Shown piece after piece: positions 1 to 7,424 of a stretch of DNA of 7,469 nt (position 1 is its first letter; each line of letters opens with the position of its first letter). The notes beneath the pieces were generated by a model, which was not told the DNA's origin, searched no databases, and saw nothing but the letters and a program-made list of their open reading frames with translations. The position numbers and the translations under genes were made by a program. The DNA comes from Dehalococcoidia bacterium (GTDB lineage: Bacteria > Chloroflexota > Dehalococcoidia > Dehalococcoidales > BS750m-G39), in the NCBI GenBank assembly GCA_030615425.1, contig JAUWZG010000050.1, positions 1 through 7,469 of the forward strand. Reading direction: 5' to 3'.

Positions 1-825
<825 letters not shown>

Positions 826-2151
826 TTAATAACTCCGGGACTTCTGCTTGAGGTATATTCCCTGCTGGATGTCCAGGATTTTACGCCGCAGGTAAGGGTC
901 GTTATCCATATCACTAGCTATTTTCCGGGAGGCGTGGATAACAGTGGAATGGTCTCTGTTTCCTAGCTCTAGCCCAATTTGAGCCAGCGAGCAATTGGTT
1001 GCCTGCTTGAGAAGATACATTGTCACCTGTCGGGCTTGGGCAGTTACCCTATCTCGCTTCCGGCCCTTTAAGTCGGCGGTGGTTAGCTGGAAGCTACGGG
1101 CGACGGTTTCTATCACTAGCTCAGGTGTGATAGGGGCACTCTTGGCACCCTTAGTGGTAATATCCTCAAGTGCCTGAGCGGCTAACTCAGGGGTGAGTAG
1201 AGCTCTAAACAGCTTGGCATAAGCGATAGCTCGGTGCAGGGAACCCTCCAGTTCCCTGATGTTCTGTTGAATGCGGTGGGCGATAAACTCTAGCACCTCC
1301 AGGGGCACATCTGCCTTTTCCTGCTCAGCCTTAGCCTGCAGGATAGCCAGGCGGGTGTCAAAATTAGGCGATTGAATATCGGCGATCAGCCCCCACTCAA
1401 AGCGGGAGCATAAGCGGTCGCTGAGAAGGGGCATGGACTTGGGGGGACGGTCGCTGGTAATAACAATCTGGCGGTGGGCGTTATGCAGCTCATTAAAGGT
1501 ATGGAAAAAGCTTTCCTCGGTCTGCTCCTTGCCGCTGATAAATTGGATGTCATCTATCAACAACATATCAACACTTCTGAATTTGCTGCGGAATTCCTCG
1601 GTGCTCTTCTCCCTGACGGCGTTGACAAACTCGTTGGTAAACTGCTCGGCGCTGACATAGAGCGTCCGGAAATTGTTAGTCCGAGCCACATGATAGATGG
1701 CATGCAATAGGTGGGTCTTGCCCAGACCCACTCCCCCATACAGGAATAGCGGATTATAGCTACGTCCCGGGTTCTCGGCTACGCTCAGCGCCGCCGCATA
1801 GGCTAAGCGGTTACTGTTGCTCACTACAAAGGAATCAAAGGTATATTTTAGATTACCGCGGGGGCGAGTTATTGGCTGAGAAGCGGTGGTTTCCTCTCCC
1901 GGGCTTACCCGGAAAAGGACCTTGATGTTAGGTCGGGTAAGACCGATGAGCGTTTTTTCAATCAAAGAGCGCTGGTTTTTGTCCAGGTATTCAGCGACAA
2001 AGGTATTGGGAGCTCCGACAACAAACTGGTTATCCTGATAATTTAAGCCGCTAGTTTTTTCCAGCCAGGTGCGGTAGTATGACTTGGTTACCTGGACTTG
2101 CAATTCACCTAAAGCGGCTTCCCAGATTTCTTGAGCTGACCTAGCTCCCAT
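826..2151 (-). CDS. dnaA: Chromosomal replication initiator protein DnaA
   Basis: DnaA is the AAA+ ATPase that binds DnaA boxes at oriC, opens the DNA and loads the helicase. The 441-residue protein has domain I at about 1-80, a very short linker, then the AAA+ core. Visible motifs are Walker A GGVGLGKT (139-146), Walker B LLIDD (197-201), sensor I region ITSDRPP (231-237), the arginine-finger segment SRFEWGL around R250, and sensor II NIRELEG with R299. The C-terminal DNA-binding domain includes the basic helix region from GRKRDRVTAQAR (363-374) and the signature NRDHSTVIHA (398-407). A longer reading begins 19 codons upstream at 2208, but I chose the ATG at 2149-2151 because AAAGGAA lies just upstream at good spacing and the family begins with this type of sequence (SAQEIWEAAL). 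It is divergent from fmt. All key residues are intact. Confidence 0.97.
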   Translation of the reverse strand: MGARSAQEIWEAALGELQVQVTKSYYRTWLEKTSGLNYQDNQFVVGAPNTFVAEYLDKNQRSLIEKTLIGLTRPNIKVLFRVSPGEETTASQPITRPRGNLKYTFDSFVVSNSNRLAYAAALSVAENPGRSYNPLFLYGGVGLGKTHLLHAIYHVARTNNFRTLYVSAEQFTNEFVNAVREKSTEEFRSKFRSVDMLLIDDIQFISGKEQTEESFFHTFNELHNAHRQIVITSDRPPKSMPLLSDRLCSRFEWGLIADIQSPNFDTRLAILQAKAEQEKADVPLEVLEFIAHRIQQNIRELEGSLHRAIAYAKLFRALLTPELAAQALEDITTKGAKSAPITPELVIETVARSFQLTTADLKGRKRDRVTAQARQVTMYLLKQATNCSLAQIGLELGNRDHSTVIHASRKIASDMDNDPYLRRKILDIQQGIYLKQKSRSY

Positions 2152-2269
2152 GCAATTCCTTTCCTGTTCAACTTCTAAGATTAGCCAGTTTATAAATTCA
2201 AACAGCATCTAACGCCGGGCAGTCAAAAAGTGTGTAGCTTGAGTTAGAGGTCTGGGGGTGGGAAATTAG

Positions 2270-2295
2270 GGGCGTGTCAATAGAATAACACGCCC
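2270..2295. repeat. 8-bp inverted repeat around putative dnaA -10 element
   Basis: GGGCGTGT (2270-2277) and ACACGCCC (2288-2295) are perfect complements separated by ten AT-rich bases. The spacer contains AGAATA, which is TATTCT on the minus strand and could be the -10 box of dnaA. It could be an operator or an RNA hairpin; the repeat itself is certain. Confidence 0.65.
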
Positions 2296-2312
2296 TGTTT
2301 GTTTGATGGCAA
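2282..2312 (-). promoter_or_regulatory. Weak candidate promoter for dnaA
   Basis: On the minus strand TTGCCA (2307-2312) is followed after 19 bp by TATTCT (2282-2287), which is preceded by TGT as in an extended -10. The -35 resembles the TTGCC hexamers of three other promoters in this window. The spacing is long and the -10 matches only four of six, so this is tentative. It would give a leader of about 125 bases. Confidence 0.3.
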
Positions 2313-2361
2313 GCTTTTTGGTGCTGATTGTTGGGGGTTCTTAACCCCACTTTTCCCTTGC

Positions 2362-2385
2362 TAAGTCCATCGGACTTATTTTTTT
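2362..2385 (+). terminator. Rho-independent terminator, rightward
   Basis: TAAGTCC (2362-2368), a three-base loop ATC, and GGACTTA (2372-2378) form a 7-bp stem followed at once by seven T (2379-2385). This is the classic layout on the plus strand. It ends before the fmt promoter, so it cannot terminate a known gene; it would end a transcript starting within or opposite dnaA. Confidence 0.7.
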
Positions 2386-2420
2386 GCCCAATATTGAGCT
2401 GATAGATATAAAATGAAAAC

Positions 2421-2449
2421 TTGTTGCTAAGAATTTTTAATGTTAAAAT
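2421..2449 (+). promoter_or_regulatory. Candidate promoter for fmt
   Basis: TTGTTG (2421-2426) and TAAAAT (2444-2449) are separated by 17 bp. The -10 matches five of six bases and the -35 three of six. Transcription would begin near 2456, giving a leader of about 15 bases that carries the Shine-Dalgarno sequence GGGGAGG (2458-2464) six bases before the TTG start. Confidence 0.5.
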
Positions 2450-2470
2450 TTTGTGTCGGGGAGGTTTAAA

Positions 2471-3424
2471 TTGCGAGTTATCTTCATGGGTAGTCCTGAG
2501 TTTGCCGTTCCCCCCCTGCAGCACCTGCTGGGCAGTCAATATCAGGTGGTGGCGGTTTATACCCAGCCGGATAGACCGGCAGGGAGGGGGCGCGGCTTAG
2601 TTTCTCCTCCGGTGAAGAGGGTAGCGCTAGCCTGGGAGCTGCCGGTGGTGCAACCAGCCAGTTTAAAGGGGGTGGGGGTGGTGGAGCAACTCGCCGGCTT
2701 TAGCCCCGATGTTATAGTGGTGGCTGCCTTCGGTCAAGTTCTGCCCCGCTCGGTTCTGGCTCTGCCGCGCCTGGGGTGCATCAATATTCACCCTTCACTG
2801 CTACCCAGATTTCGTGGTGCCTCACCGGTGGTGTCAGCTATCTTGGCTGGCGACGAGTTTACCGGGGTCAGCATTATGGTGATGGACGAAGGTTTAGATA
2901 CTGGCCCGGTATTAGCTAGGGCGCAGATTCCCATTTCCGCCGGGGATACCACTGGCTCGCTTACCACCAAGCTGTCCTGGCTCGGGGCTGGCTTGCTTCT
3001 GGAGGTTTTAGCCCACTGGACGAGGGGTGAGATGACTCCCCAACCTCAGAGTGAAGCCGAGGCTACCTACTGCGGCTCAATCACCAAGGAGGAAGGCAAG
3101 ATTGACTGGCGTCTGCCGGCTATAGATATATGGCGGCGAGTGAGGGCTTTTAACCCCTGGCCGGGATGTTACACCGCCTGGCGGGGGAGGCGGCTCAAGA
3201 TTATTGAGGCGGTGCCCTTGCTTCAGGAGAAGACCTTTAAGGTGGGGGGGGTGGTGGCACTGACTTCGATCCCTGAGGGGGCAAAGGCTGCTTTTGGCGT
3301 ATGTACCGGGGACGGCGTCTTGGGCGTCTCCAGGGTTCAACTGGAGGGGAAGCAGGCTTTATCCGCCGCCGAGTTTTTACGGGGGCAGAGGGAGTTTATG
3401 GGGGTGGTTTTGCCGTTGCCTTGA
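2471..3424 (+). CDS. fmt: Methionyl-tRNA formyltransferase
   Basis: Fmt transfers the formyl group from 10-formyltetrahydrofolate to the methionine on initiator tRNA, in the cytoplasm. The 317-residue protein is the usual length. The N-terminal Rossmann domain opens MRVIFMGSPEFAVPP. The catalytic site is visible as NIHPSLLPRFRGASP (105-119), with N105 and H107, and as MDEGLDTGPVL (138-148), with D143: the Asn-His-Asp triad of formyltransferases. The C-terminal tRNA-binding domain starts near 200 and includes FNPWPG (227-232). The reading frame is open from a GTG at 2453, but the strong GGGGAGG at 2458-2464 points to the TTG at 2471, and this start fits the family. No peptide deformylase gene is next to it, unlike in many bacteria. 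Divergent from dnaA; the downstream peptidase promoter overlaps its last codons. Confidence 0.96.
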   Translation: MRVIFMGSPEFAVPPLQHLLGSQYQVVAVYTQPDRPAGRGRGLVSPPVKRVALAWELPVVQPASLKGVGVVEQLAGFSPDVIVVAAFGQVLPRSVLALPRLGCINIHPSLLPRFRGASPVVSAILAGDEFTGVSIMVMDEGLDTGPVLARAQIPISAGDTTGSLTTKLSWLGAGLLLEVLAHWTRGEMTPQPQSEAEATYCGSITKEEGKIDWRLPAIDIWRRVRAFNPWPGCYTAWRGRRLKIIEAVPLLQEKTFKVGGVVALTSIPEGAKAAFGVCTGDGVLGVSRVQLEGKQALSAAEFLRGQREFMGVVLPLP

Positions 3425-3444
3425 ACTGCCAGCTATGCTATAAT
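3416..3444 (+). promoter_or_regulatory. Extended -10 promoter for the zinc peptidase gene
   Basis: TTGCCT (3416-3421) and a perfect TATAAT (3439-3444) are 17 bp apart, with TGC just before the -10 as in extended -10 promoters. The -35 overlaps the last codons of fmt. The predicted start of transcription is near 3451, about 27 bases before the ATG. Confidence 0.7.
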
Positions 3445-3477
3445 TATTACCTCAATTTTAATCGGTGGTGAGTGAAG

Positions 3478-4170
3478 ATGCTATGGTATTTGCTTTTTAT
3501 GGTGCCCCCGCTAATCTTCATGATTTGGGCGCAGTCGAGGGTATCATCGGCTTACAAAAAGTATTCCAAGGTGCGTAATATGAGCGGGCTGACCGGGGTG
3601 CAGGCAGCAAAGACGCTACTTGATTATAAAGGCCTGCGCCAGGTGAGGGTTGAGGAAACCAAGGGGCGGCTGAGTGACCACTATGACCCCAGGCATAAGG
3701 TATTGCGGTTGTCAGCCGGTGTCGCTAGGACTCCTTCGGTGGCAGCGCTGGGCATTGTTGCCCATGAGATAGGGCATGCTCTCCAGGATAAAGTGGGCTA
3801 TGCCCCAATGAGGATACGGAGTGCACTGGTTCCAGTAGCTAATCTGGGCAGTCGCTTCGGCTTTATCTGTGTTATCCTCGGCCTTATTCTATTTGCCTTT
3901 AATGTTGCCTTCGGGGAAACCCTGGCCTGGGTAGGGGTATGGCTGTTTGCGGCGGCGGTGCTTTTCGCCCTGGTTACACTACCGGTGGAGTATAATGCCT
4001 CAAATCGTGCCCGCCAGATGCTACAGGCATCGGGGCTGGTCTCGACTCAGGAGTATCAGGGAGCCAGCGCTGTGCTGTCAGCGGCGGCGCTGACCTATGT
4101 GGCGGCTTTGCTCCAGGCATTGGCTCAGCTTGCCTTCTTTCTGTTTCTGGTGTTAGGTATGCGGAGGTAA
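3478..4170 (+). CDS. Membrane zinc metallopeptidase, YugP/DUF2265-type
   Basis: A 230-residue membrane protein resembling the neutral zinc metallopeptidases represented by Bacillus YugP (Pfam Zn_peptidase_2). Its substrate is not known to me; membrane protein quality control is a plausible inference. A hydrophobic segment at about 2-18 anchors the N-terminus. The zinc motif HEIGH is at 96-100 (H96, E97, H100), and E171 in LPVEYNAS (168-175) is the likely third ligand. Further membrane segments are at about 115-145, 150-170 and 205-227. I chose the ATG at 3478 because GGTGG (3464-3468) is nine bases upstream; a GTG at 3472 would add only two residues but sits too close. It is transcribed from its own strong promoter after fmt. 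HtpX-type peptidases share the HEXXH plan, but the LPVEYNAS segment favours YugP. Confidence 0.88.
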   Translation: MLWYLLFMVPPLIFMIWAQSRVSSAYKKYSKVRNMSGLTGVQAAKTLLDYKGLRQVRVEETKGRLSDHYDPRHKVLRLSAGVARTPSVAALGIVAHEIGHALQDKVGYAPMRIRSALVPVANLGSRFGFICVILGLILFAFNVAFGETLAWVGVWLFAAAVLFALVTLPVEYNASNRARQMLQASGLVSTQEYQGASAVLSAAALTYVAALLQALAQLAFFLFLVLGMRR

Positions 4171-4183
4171 TAGCCTTACCTCC
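4163..4183 (+). terminator. Hairpin over the peptidase stop codon, possible terminator
   Basis: GGAGGTAA (4163-4170) and TTACCTCC (4176-4183) form a perfect 8-bp stem with a five-base loop. The left arm includes the TAA stop. No T-run follows directly (the first T-rich patch is near 4196-4200), so termination may be weak or the hairpin may protect the 3' end. Confidence 0.5.
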
Positions 4184-4203
4184 ACCGAGCTGCTCTTTCT
4201 CTA

Positions 4204-4232
4204 TTGCCTCACTTTAATCCAGCCTGTATAAT
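4204..4232 (+). promoter_or_regulatory. Promoter for mazG
   Basis: TTGCCT (4204-4209) and TATAAT (4227-4232) are separated by 17 bp, the same two hexamers and spacing as the peptidase promoter. Transcription would start near 4239. The Shine-Dalgarno sequence AAGGAGG (4247-4253) follows, five bases before the TTG start. Confidence 0.7.
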
Positions 4233-4258
4233 CTGCATAATAGTGCAAGGAGGCTGTT

Positions 4259-5038
4259 TTGTCTTTACCCGAGAACTTAAGCCAGTTTTCCGCTCTGGTG
4301 GATATTATCGCCAAGTTGCGGGCGCCCGACGGCTGCCCCTGGGACCGGAAGCAGACCCATGCCTCTCTGCGGGAAAACCTTCTTGCCGAGTGTTACGAGG
4401 TGCTGGAGGCTCTGGACGAGGGGGAGGCGGGAAAACTTCGTGACGAGCTGGGCGACTTACTTATGCAGATTGTGCTCCATGCCCAGATTGCCACCGAAGC
4501 CGGTGAATTTGAGCTGGGGGATGTAATAAAGAGAATCAACACCAAGCTAATCCACCGTCACCCCCATATTTTTGGCTCAAAGAAGGTGAAGGACGCCGAG
4601 GAGGTGGTGCTTAACTGGGAGGTGCTTAAAGGGGAGGAGAGAGGGGCTGATACCTCTATACTGGAAAGCGTGCCCCGGCAGATGCCGGCTCTGGGCTACA
4701 GCCAGGAGATTCAGCGCCGGGTGGCTCAGGTTGGCTTTGACTGGGAGGATGTTGACGGCGTTATTGAAAAACTGGCTGAGGAGGTTGGGGAATTCGAGCA
4801 AGCTGAGACCGAGGAGCATAAAGCCAAGGAGTTTGGCGACCTTTTATTTACCCTGGCTAATATTGCCCGCCGATTGGGGATAGATTTAGAGGCGGCACTG
4901 AGGCAGGCAAATAGGCGGTTTTATAAGCGCTTCTCCTATATGGAGGAGGTCTGCCGCCAGCGCGGGATAAACTTTGGCGACTTGTCCTTTGAAGAGCAGA
5001 ATGTCCTGTGGGAGGAAGCCAAGAAGAAAGCAAAATAG
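4259..5038 (+). CDS. mazG: Nucleoside triphosphate pyrophosphohydrolase MazG
   Basis: MazG hydrolyses (d)NTPs to NMP and pyrophosphate, cleaning the nucleotide pool and, in some bacteria, lowering ppGpp. The 259 residues match the full two-domain bacterial form. The N-terminal domain carries the signature [16 protein letters not shown] (25-40), with acidic residues E44, E47 and E63-LG-D66. The C-terminal domain has AEEVGE (173-178) and E191-FG-D194, the EExxE...ExxD magnesium-binding pattern. In the N-terminal domain the first glutamate of the EE pair is alanine (A43), so the C-terminal domain is probably the active one, as described for Escherichia coli MazG. The start is the TTG at 4259, set by AAGGAGG (4247-4253) five bases upstream. 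It has its own promoter and its stop is two bases from the convergent tRNA-Pro gene. Confidence 0.95.
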   Translation: MSLPENLSQFSALVDIIAKLRAPDGCPWDRKQTHASLRENLLAECYEVLEALDEGEAGKLRDELGDLLMQIVLHAQIATEAGEFELGDVIKRINTKLIHRHPHIFGSKKVKDAEEVVLNWEVLKGEERGADTSILESVPRQMPALGYSQEIQRRVAQVGFDWEDVDGVIEKLAEEVGEFEQAETEEHKAKEFGDLLFTLANIARRLGIDLEAALRQANRRFYKRFSYMEEVCRQRGINFGDLSFEEQNVLWEEAKKKAK

Positions 5039-5040
5039 GC

Positions 5041-5117
<77 letters not shown>

Positions 5118-5125
5118 ATGGCTTT

Positions 5126-5155
5126 ATTATAACGCTTGCCTGTCGACATCGGCAA
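5126..5155 (-). promoter_or_regulatory. Promoter for tRNA-Pro
   Basis: On the minus strand TTGCCG (5150-5155) is followed after 18 bp by a perfect TATAAT (5126-5131), which ends eight bases before the first tRNA base. The -35 shares TTGCC with the peptidase and mazG promoters. Confidence 0.65.
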
Positions 5156-5156
5156 G
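5135..5156. repeat. Nested inverted repeat between tRNA-Pro and the cyclase gene
   Basis: CTTGCC (5135-5140) and GGCAAG (5151-5156) are inverted copies flanking the perfect 8-bp palindrome TGTCGACA (5141-5148). The element covers the tRNA promoter -35 and spacer and ends just before the cyclase ribosome-binding site, so it could be an operator or an RNA hairpin. Function is inferred only. Confidence 0.5.
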
Positions 5157-5171
5157 TAAAGGAGGGGCAAA

Positions 5172-6128
5172 ATGCATAGGATATTTAGAAAGGCGCTAGA
5201 CGATGCGGCTGGAGTAGCGGAGTCTATAATCGTAGTTATGACAGATGTTAGAGATTTTTCTCGTTTCAGCGAAGGCTGTGATTCTGTTGAGGTTGCGATG
5301 TTTATTAGATGGGTTTATATAAGGTTGATTGAGGACTACTTTCCTTTTGCATCCTTTTATAAATCAACTGGTGATGGGCTCCTGTTAGTTGTTCCAATTG
5401 GTGGAGAAAATATTACGGAAGTATCACGTAAAGTTGTTGATAGTTGTATAAAATGTCATTCAGAGTTCGGAAGTATATGTAGTGACGACCCCATGATTAA
5501 CTTTAAAGTCCCAGATAAAATCGGCATAGGAGTAGCGAGAGGTACTGCCTGTCGTTTGATTTCTGGAGATAAAGTGATTGACTACTCAGGAAGATTGTTA
5601 AATCTGACCTCCCGATTAACGAATTTAGCGAGACCTTCGGGGATTATCATAGATGGAAAGTTTGGTATTAACTTGTTGTCTGATGAACAGCAGGGCTATT
5701 TTCAAGAGGACAACGTATATTTGGACGGAATTGCCGAATATGAACCCGTAAAAATTTACTTTACTAAGGAGTTTACTGCGATACCGAAACGTAATAGGCA
5801 GCCAATCGCGGAGACAAGGTGGCAGCACAAGGTAGATATCCAGCCTTATAGAGATTTATTGAAATTTGGCATGTTTCGATATAATTTGGAAAGCGAGCCT
5901 CTCAGTAGCAATGACATCAAAGTTACGGTTGAACACAGCAAGATCATAGGAGGCAAAGTTTCGAAGGAATATTCTATGTATCATTATTTTGAGGACTTCA
6001 GTTATGCGGTGGAGGCCGGTAAGCCCATTGTACGACTTGATTTCGGTAAGTTATGTGAGGCGTTGCGAAAAGAGCGCGTTAAGAAGAACATGAATGTTAC
6101 CATTGATATCGCTTATGTTGAAAAGTGA
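5172..6128 (+). CDS. Class III nucleotidyl cyclase-domain protein, orphan, Pycsar-like candidate
   Basis: A 318-residue soluble protein with no membrane segment. Residues 18-160 look like a class III cyclase domain. VVMTDVRDF (21-29) offers metal ligand D25, and KSTGDG (64-69) gives K64 and second metal ligand D68. D137-YSG-RLLN144 and SR148 align without gaps to the adenine-recognising Asp and the transition-state Asn and Arg of adenylate cyclases. All catalytic positions therefore seem intact. Residues about 200-318 form a separate strand-rich domain that I cannot name; an AGS-C-type sensor domain is possible. The ATG has a strong GGAGG six bases upstream. The gene is AT-rich (23 GC of 60 in 5221-5280, against 42 of 60 in 4321-4380 of mazG) and uses many AGA and ATA codons, which suggests transfer. 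Pycsar immunity cyclases share this fold, but no effector gene is adjacent. Confidence 0.75.
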   Translation: MHRIFRKALDDAAGVAESIIVVMTDVRDFSRFSEGCDSVEVAMFIRWVYIRLIEDYFPFASFYKSTGDGLLLVVPIGGENITEVSRKVVDSCIKCHSEFGSICSDDPMINFKVPDKIGIGVARGTACRLISGDKVIDYSGRLLNLTSRLTNLARPSGIIIDGKFGINLLSDEQQGYFQEDNVYLDGIAEYEPVKIYFTKEFTAIPKRNRQPIAETRWQHKVDIQPYRDLLKFGMFRYNLESEPLSSNDIKVTVEHSKIIGGKVSKEYSMYHYFEDFSYAVEAGKPIVRLDFGKLCEALRKERVKKNMNVTIDIAYVEK

Positions 6129-6144
6129 TCCCTTCGGCAATAAT
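6118..6144 (+). promoter_or_regulatory. Weak candidate promoter for the apgM-lysC unit
   Basis: TTGAAA (6118-6123, five of six) and AATAAT (6139-6144, five of six) are separated by only 15 bp, which is short. Transcription would begin near 6151, just before the hairpin and G-quadruplex motif. No better promoter was seen before the gene. Confidence 0.25.
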
Positions 6145-6153
6145 GGAGAGTCT

Positions 6154-6172
6154 AAGAGGGTGAAACCCTTTT
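6154..6172 (+). promoter_or_regulatory. Hairpin in the apgM leader
   Basis: AAGAGGGT (6154-6161), loop GAA, and ACCCTTTT (6165-6172) form an 8-bp stem with one G-T pair. It lies 25 bases after the cyclase stop and touches the G-quadruplex motif. It lacks a following T-run, so it is a poor terminator; a leader structure is as likely. Confidence 0.5.
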
Positions 6173-6188
6173 GGGCGGGTTGGGTGGG
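6173..6188 (+). promoter_or_regulatory. G-quadruplex motif in the apgM leader
   Basis: Four GGG tracts are joined by loops of one, two and one bases (C, TT, T), a compact pattern expected to fold stably. It is on the coding strand, so the mRNA would carry it about 42 bases before the start codon. A second G-rich run (six G, T, four G) follows at 6209-6219 and may serve as the ribosome-binding site. Folding is predicted, not shown. Confidence 0.6.
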
Positions 6189-6230
6189 AAGAAAGAGAAC
6201 TGAAAACAGGGGGGTGGGGTTGCTAAGAAA

Positions 6231-7418
6231 ATGAAATACTGTATTTTGATAATTGACGGCGCCGCCGGCTTACCGTTACCAGAGCGTGGCGGCAGGACCT
6301 GCCTTGAGCTGGCTAAAACCCCCAACCTTGATGCCATGGCCGGGGAGGGTGTCCTGGGGCTGGTGCGCACCGTGCCGGCGGGGATGGAGCCATCAAGCGC
6401 CTGCGCCTGTATGTCGGTGCTGGGCTACGACCCCAGGGTATACTATCGGGGGCGCAGTGCCATTGAAGCCAGGAGTATGGATATCCCCATTGGCCAGGGG
6501 GAGGTCGTTTTCCGCTGCAATCTGGTGGCGGTGCGTGATGGCAGGATGTGGAGCTACAGCGCTGGCTATATCAGCACCGAGGAGGCAAAAGAGCTTATTA
6601 CCGCCTTAAACAAGAGCCTGGGTGATGAAAATGTTCACTTTTACCCCGGCGTCAGCTACCGGCATATCTGCAAGCTCAAGGGGCAGGAAGATACCCTGCT
6701 AGCTAGCTGCACCCCGCCCCATGATATTCCGGATAAGCCTATTGGTGAGTTTCTGCCCAAGGGTGAGGGAAGCGATATCCTGCGAGAGCTGATGAAGTGC
6801 TCGGAGGCTGTGCTCCGGGGCCATCCGGTGAATGTGGAGCGGAGGTCTGGCGGCGATATCCCGGCGACCACCATCTGGCTCTTCTGGGGCAGTGGCCAGG
6901 TGCCTGATATGCCCGCATTCAAGCAGGTCTATGGTCTTGGTGCTGGCCTCACCTCCGGGGTTGACCTGCTGCGGGGCTTGGCCAAGATGGTGGGGATGAA
7001 AGTTCTGGATATACCCGGGGTGACCGATGGTCTGGATAATGACTATGCTGCTCAAGCGAATGGTGCCATTAAGGCGCTTGAAGAGCATGACTTGGTGGTT
7101 ATTCACATTGAAGCGCCCGATGAGGCAGCCCACGCCGGCTCCATTGATGATAAGATTGAGGCTATCCAGAGAATAGATGGGGAGGTTATCCGCCGGCTGT
7201 GCTCCTGGCGTGAAGGCGACCTGCGGCTGCTGGTTATGCCCGACCACCCCACCCCGATTAAGACCCGGACCCACAGCCCGGAGCCGGTGCCGTTTCTGCT
7301 GTGGGGGGCAGGGTTTACCCCCAATGATGCAAAAAAATTCACCGAAGTGGAAGCAAAAAACACTGGTCTTTTTATCGACGATGGGTATAAAATAATGGGT
7401 AGGTTGATAGAGGGTTAA
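6231..7418 (+). CDS. apgM: aPGAM-family phosphoglycerate mutase homologue, possibly homoserine kinase
   Basis: The 395-residue protein belongs to the archaeal-type cofactor-independent phosphoglycerate mutases of the alkaline phosphatase superfamily, which interconvert 2- and 3-phosphoglycerate using two metal ions. Visible sites are D9 in IIDG, nucleophile candidate S56, D297 and H301 in EAPDEAAHAG (294-303), D338-H339 in MPDHPTP (336-342) and H348 in THSPEPVP (347-354). The usual GSDVAN around the nucleophile is replaced by S55-SACAC60, although SVLGYDP (62-68) follows normally. A branch of this family (TIGR02535) is a proposed homoserine kinase in genomes lacking ThrB, and aspartate kinase starts six bases downstream, so a role in threonine synthesis is plausible. 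The ATG at 6231 has no in-frame alternative start nearby; its best Shine-Dalgarno is GGTGGGG at 6213-6219, rather far. Family is firm, exact reaction uncertain. Confidence 0.9.
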   Translation: MKYCILIIDGAAGLPLPERGGRTCLELAKTPNLDAMAGEGVLGLVRTVPAGMEPSSACACMSVLGYDPRVYYRGRSAIEARSMDIPIGQGEVVFRCNLVAVRDGRMWSYSAGYISTEEAKELITALNKSLGDENVHFYPGVSYRHICKLKGQEDTLLASCTPPHDIPDKPIGEFLPKGEGSDILRELMKCSEAVLRGHPVNVERRSGGDIPATTIWLFWGSGQVPDMPAFKQVYGLGAGLTSGVDLLRGLAKMVGMKVLDIPGVTDGLDNDYAAQANGAIKALEEHDLVVIHIEAPDEAAHAGSIDDKIEAIQRIDGEVIRRLCSWREGDLRLLVMPDHPTPIKTRTHSPEPVPFLLWGAGFTPNDAKKFTEVEAKNTGLFIDDGYKIMGRLIEG

Positions 7419-7424
7419 AAGCTA

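Larger units (their letters stand above)
2152..2470. other. Divergent dnaA/fmt intergenic region with structured elements
   Basis: This 319-bp stretch has no convincing gene. From left to right it holds the dnaA ribosome-binding site (AAAGGAA on the minus strand next to 2151), a G-rich patch at 2253-2272, an 8-bp inverted repeat (2270-2295), a hairpin with GGGGTT/AACCCC arms (2334-2348) nested inside distant GCAAG/CTTGC arms (2309-2313 and 2357-2361), a rho-independent terminator reading rightward (2362-2385), a very AT-rich tract (about 2379-2456) and the fmt promoter. The terminator is unexpected between two divergent genes and suggests a short transcript or antisense transcription coming from the dnaA side. 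No near-consensus DnaA box was found here, though the AT-rich tract resembles an unwinding element. Confidence 0.6.

Noticed and set aside
2152..2208. Upstream ATG giving DnaA 19 extra residues
   Set aside because: The ATG at 2151 has a good Shine-Dalgarno sequence and matches the usual N-terminus; the extra residues do not resemble the family.
2253..2272. G-rich patch between dnaA and fmt as a G-quadruplex
   Set aside because: Only three GGG tracts are close together; a fourth lies about 60 bases away.
2453..2470. GTG start giving six extra residues to Fmt
   Set aside because: The strong GGGGAGG would lie inside the coding region, and the family begins directly at the segment following the TTG at 2471.
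2198..2539. A 113-codon open frame on the minus strand across the dnaA-fmt spacer
   Set aside because: It starts inside fmt on the opposite strand, covers hairpins and promoter elements, and has low-complexity residues without a motif.
2665..2686. G-rich run in fmt as a G-quadruplex
   Set aside because: Only two tracts have three or more G; the others are GG, and the Gly/Val codons explain the run.
6699..7274. A 191-codon open frame antisense to apgM
   Set aside because: It is the mirror frame of a clear GC-rich gene, with no start signal or recognisable domain.
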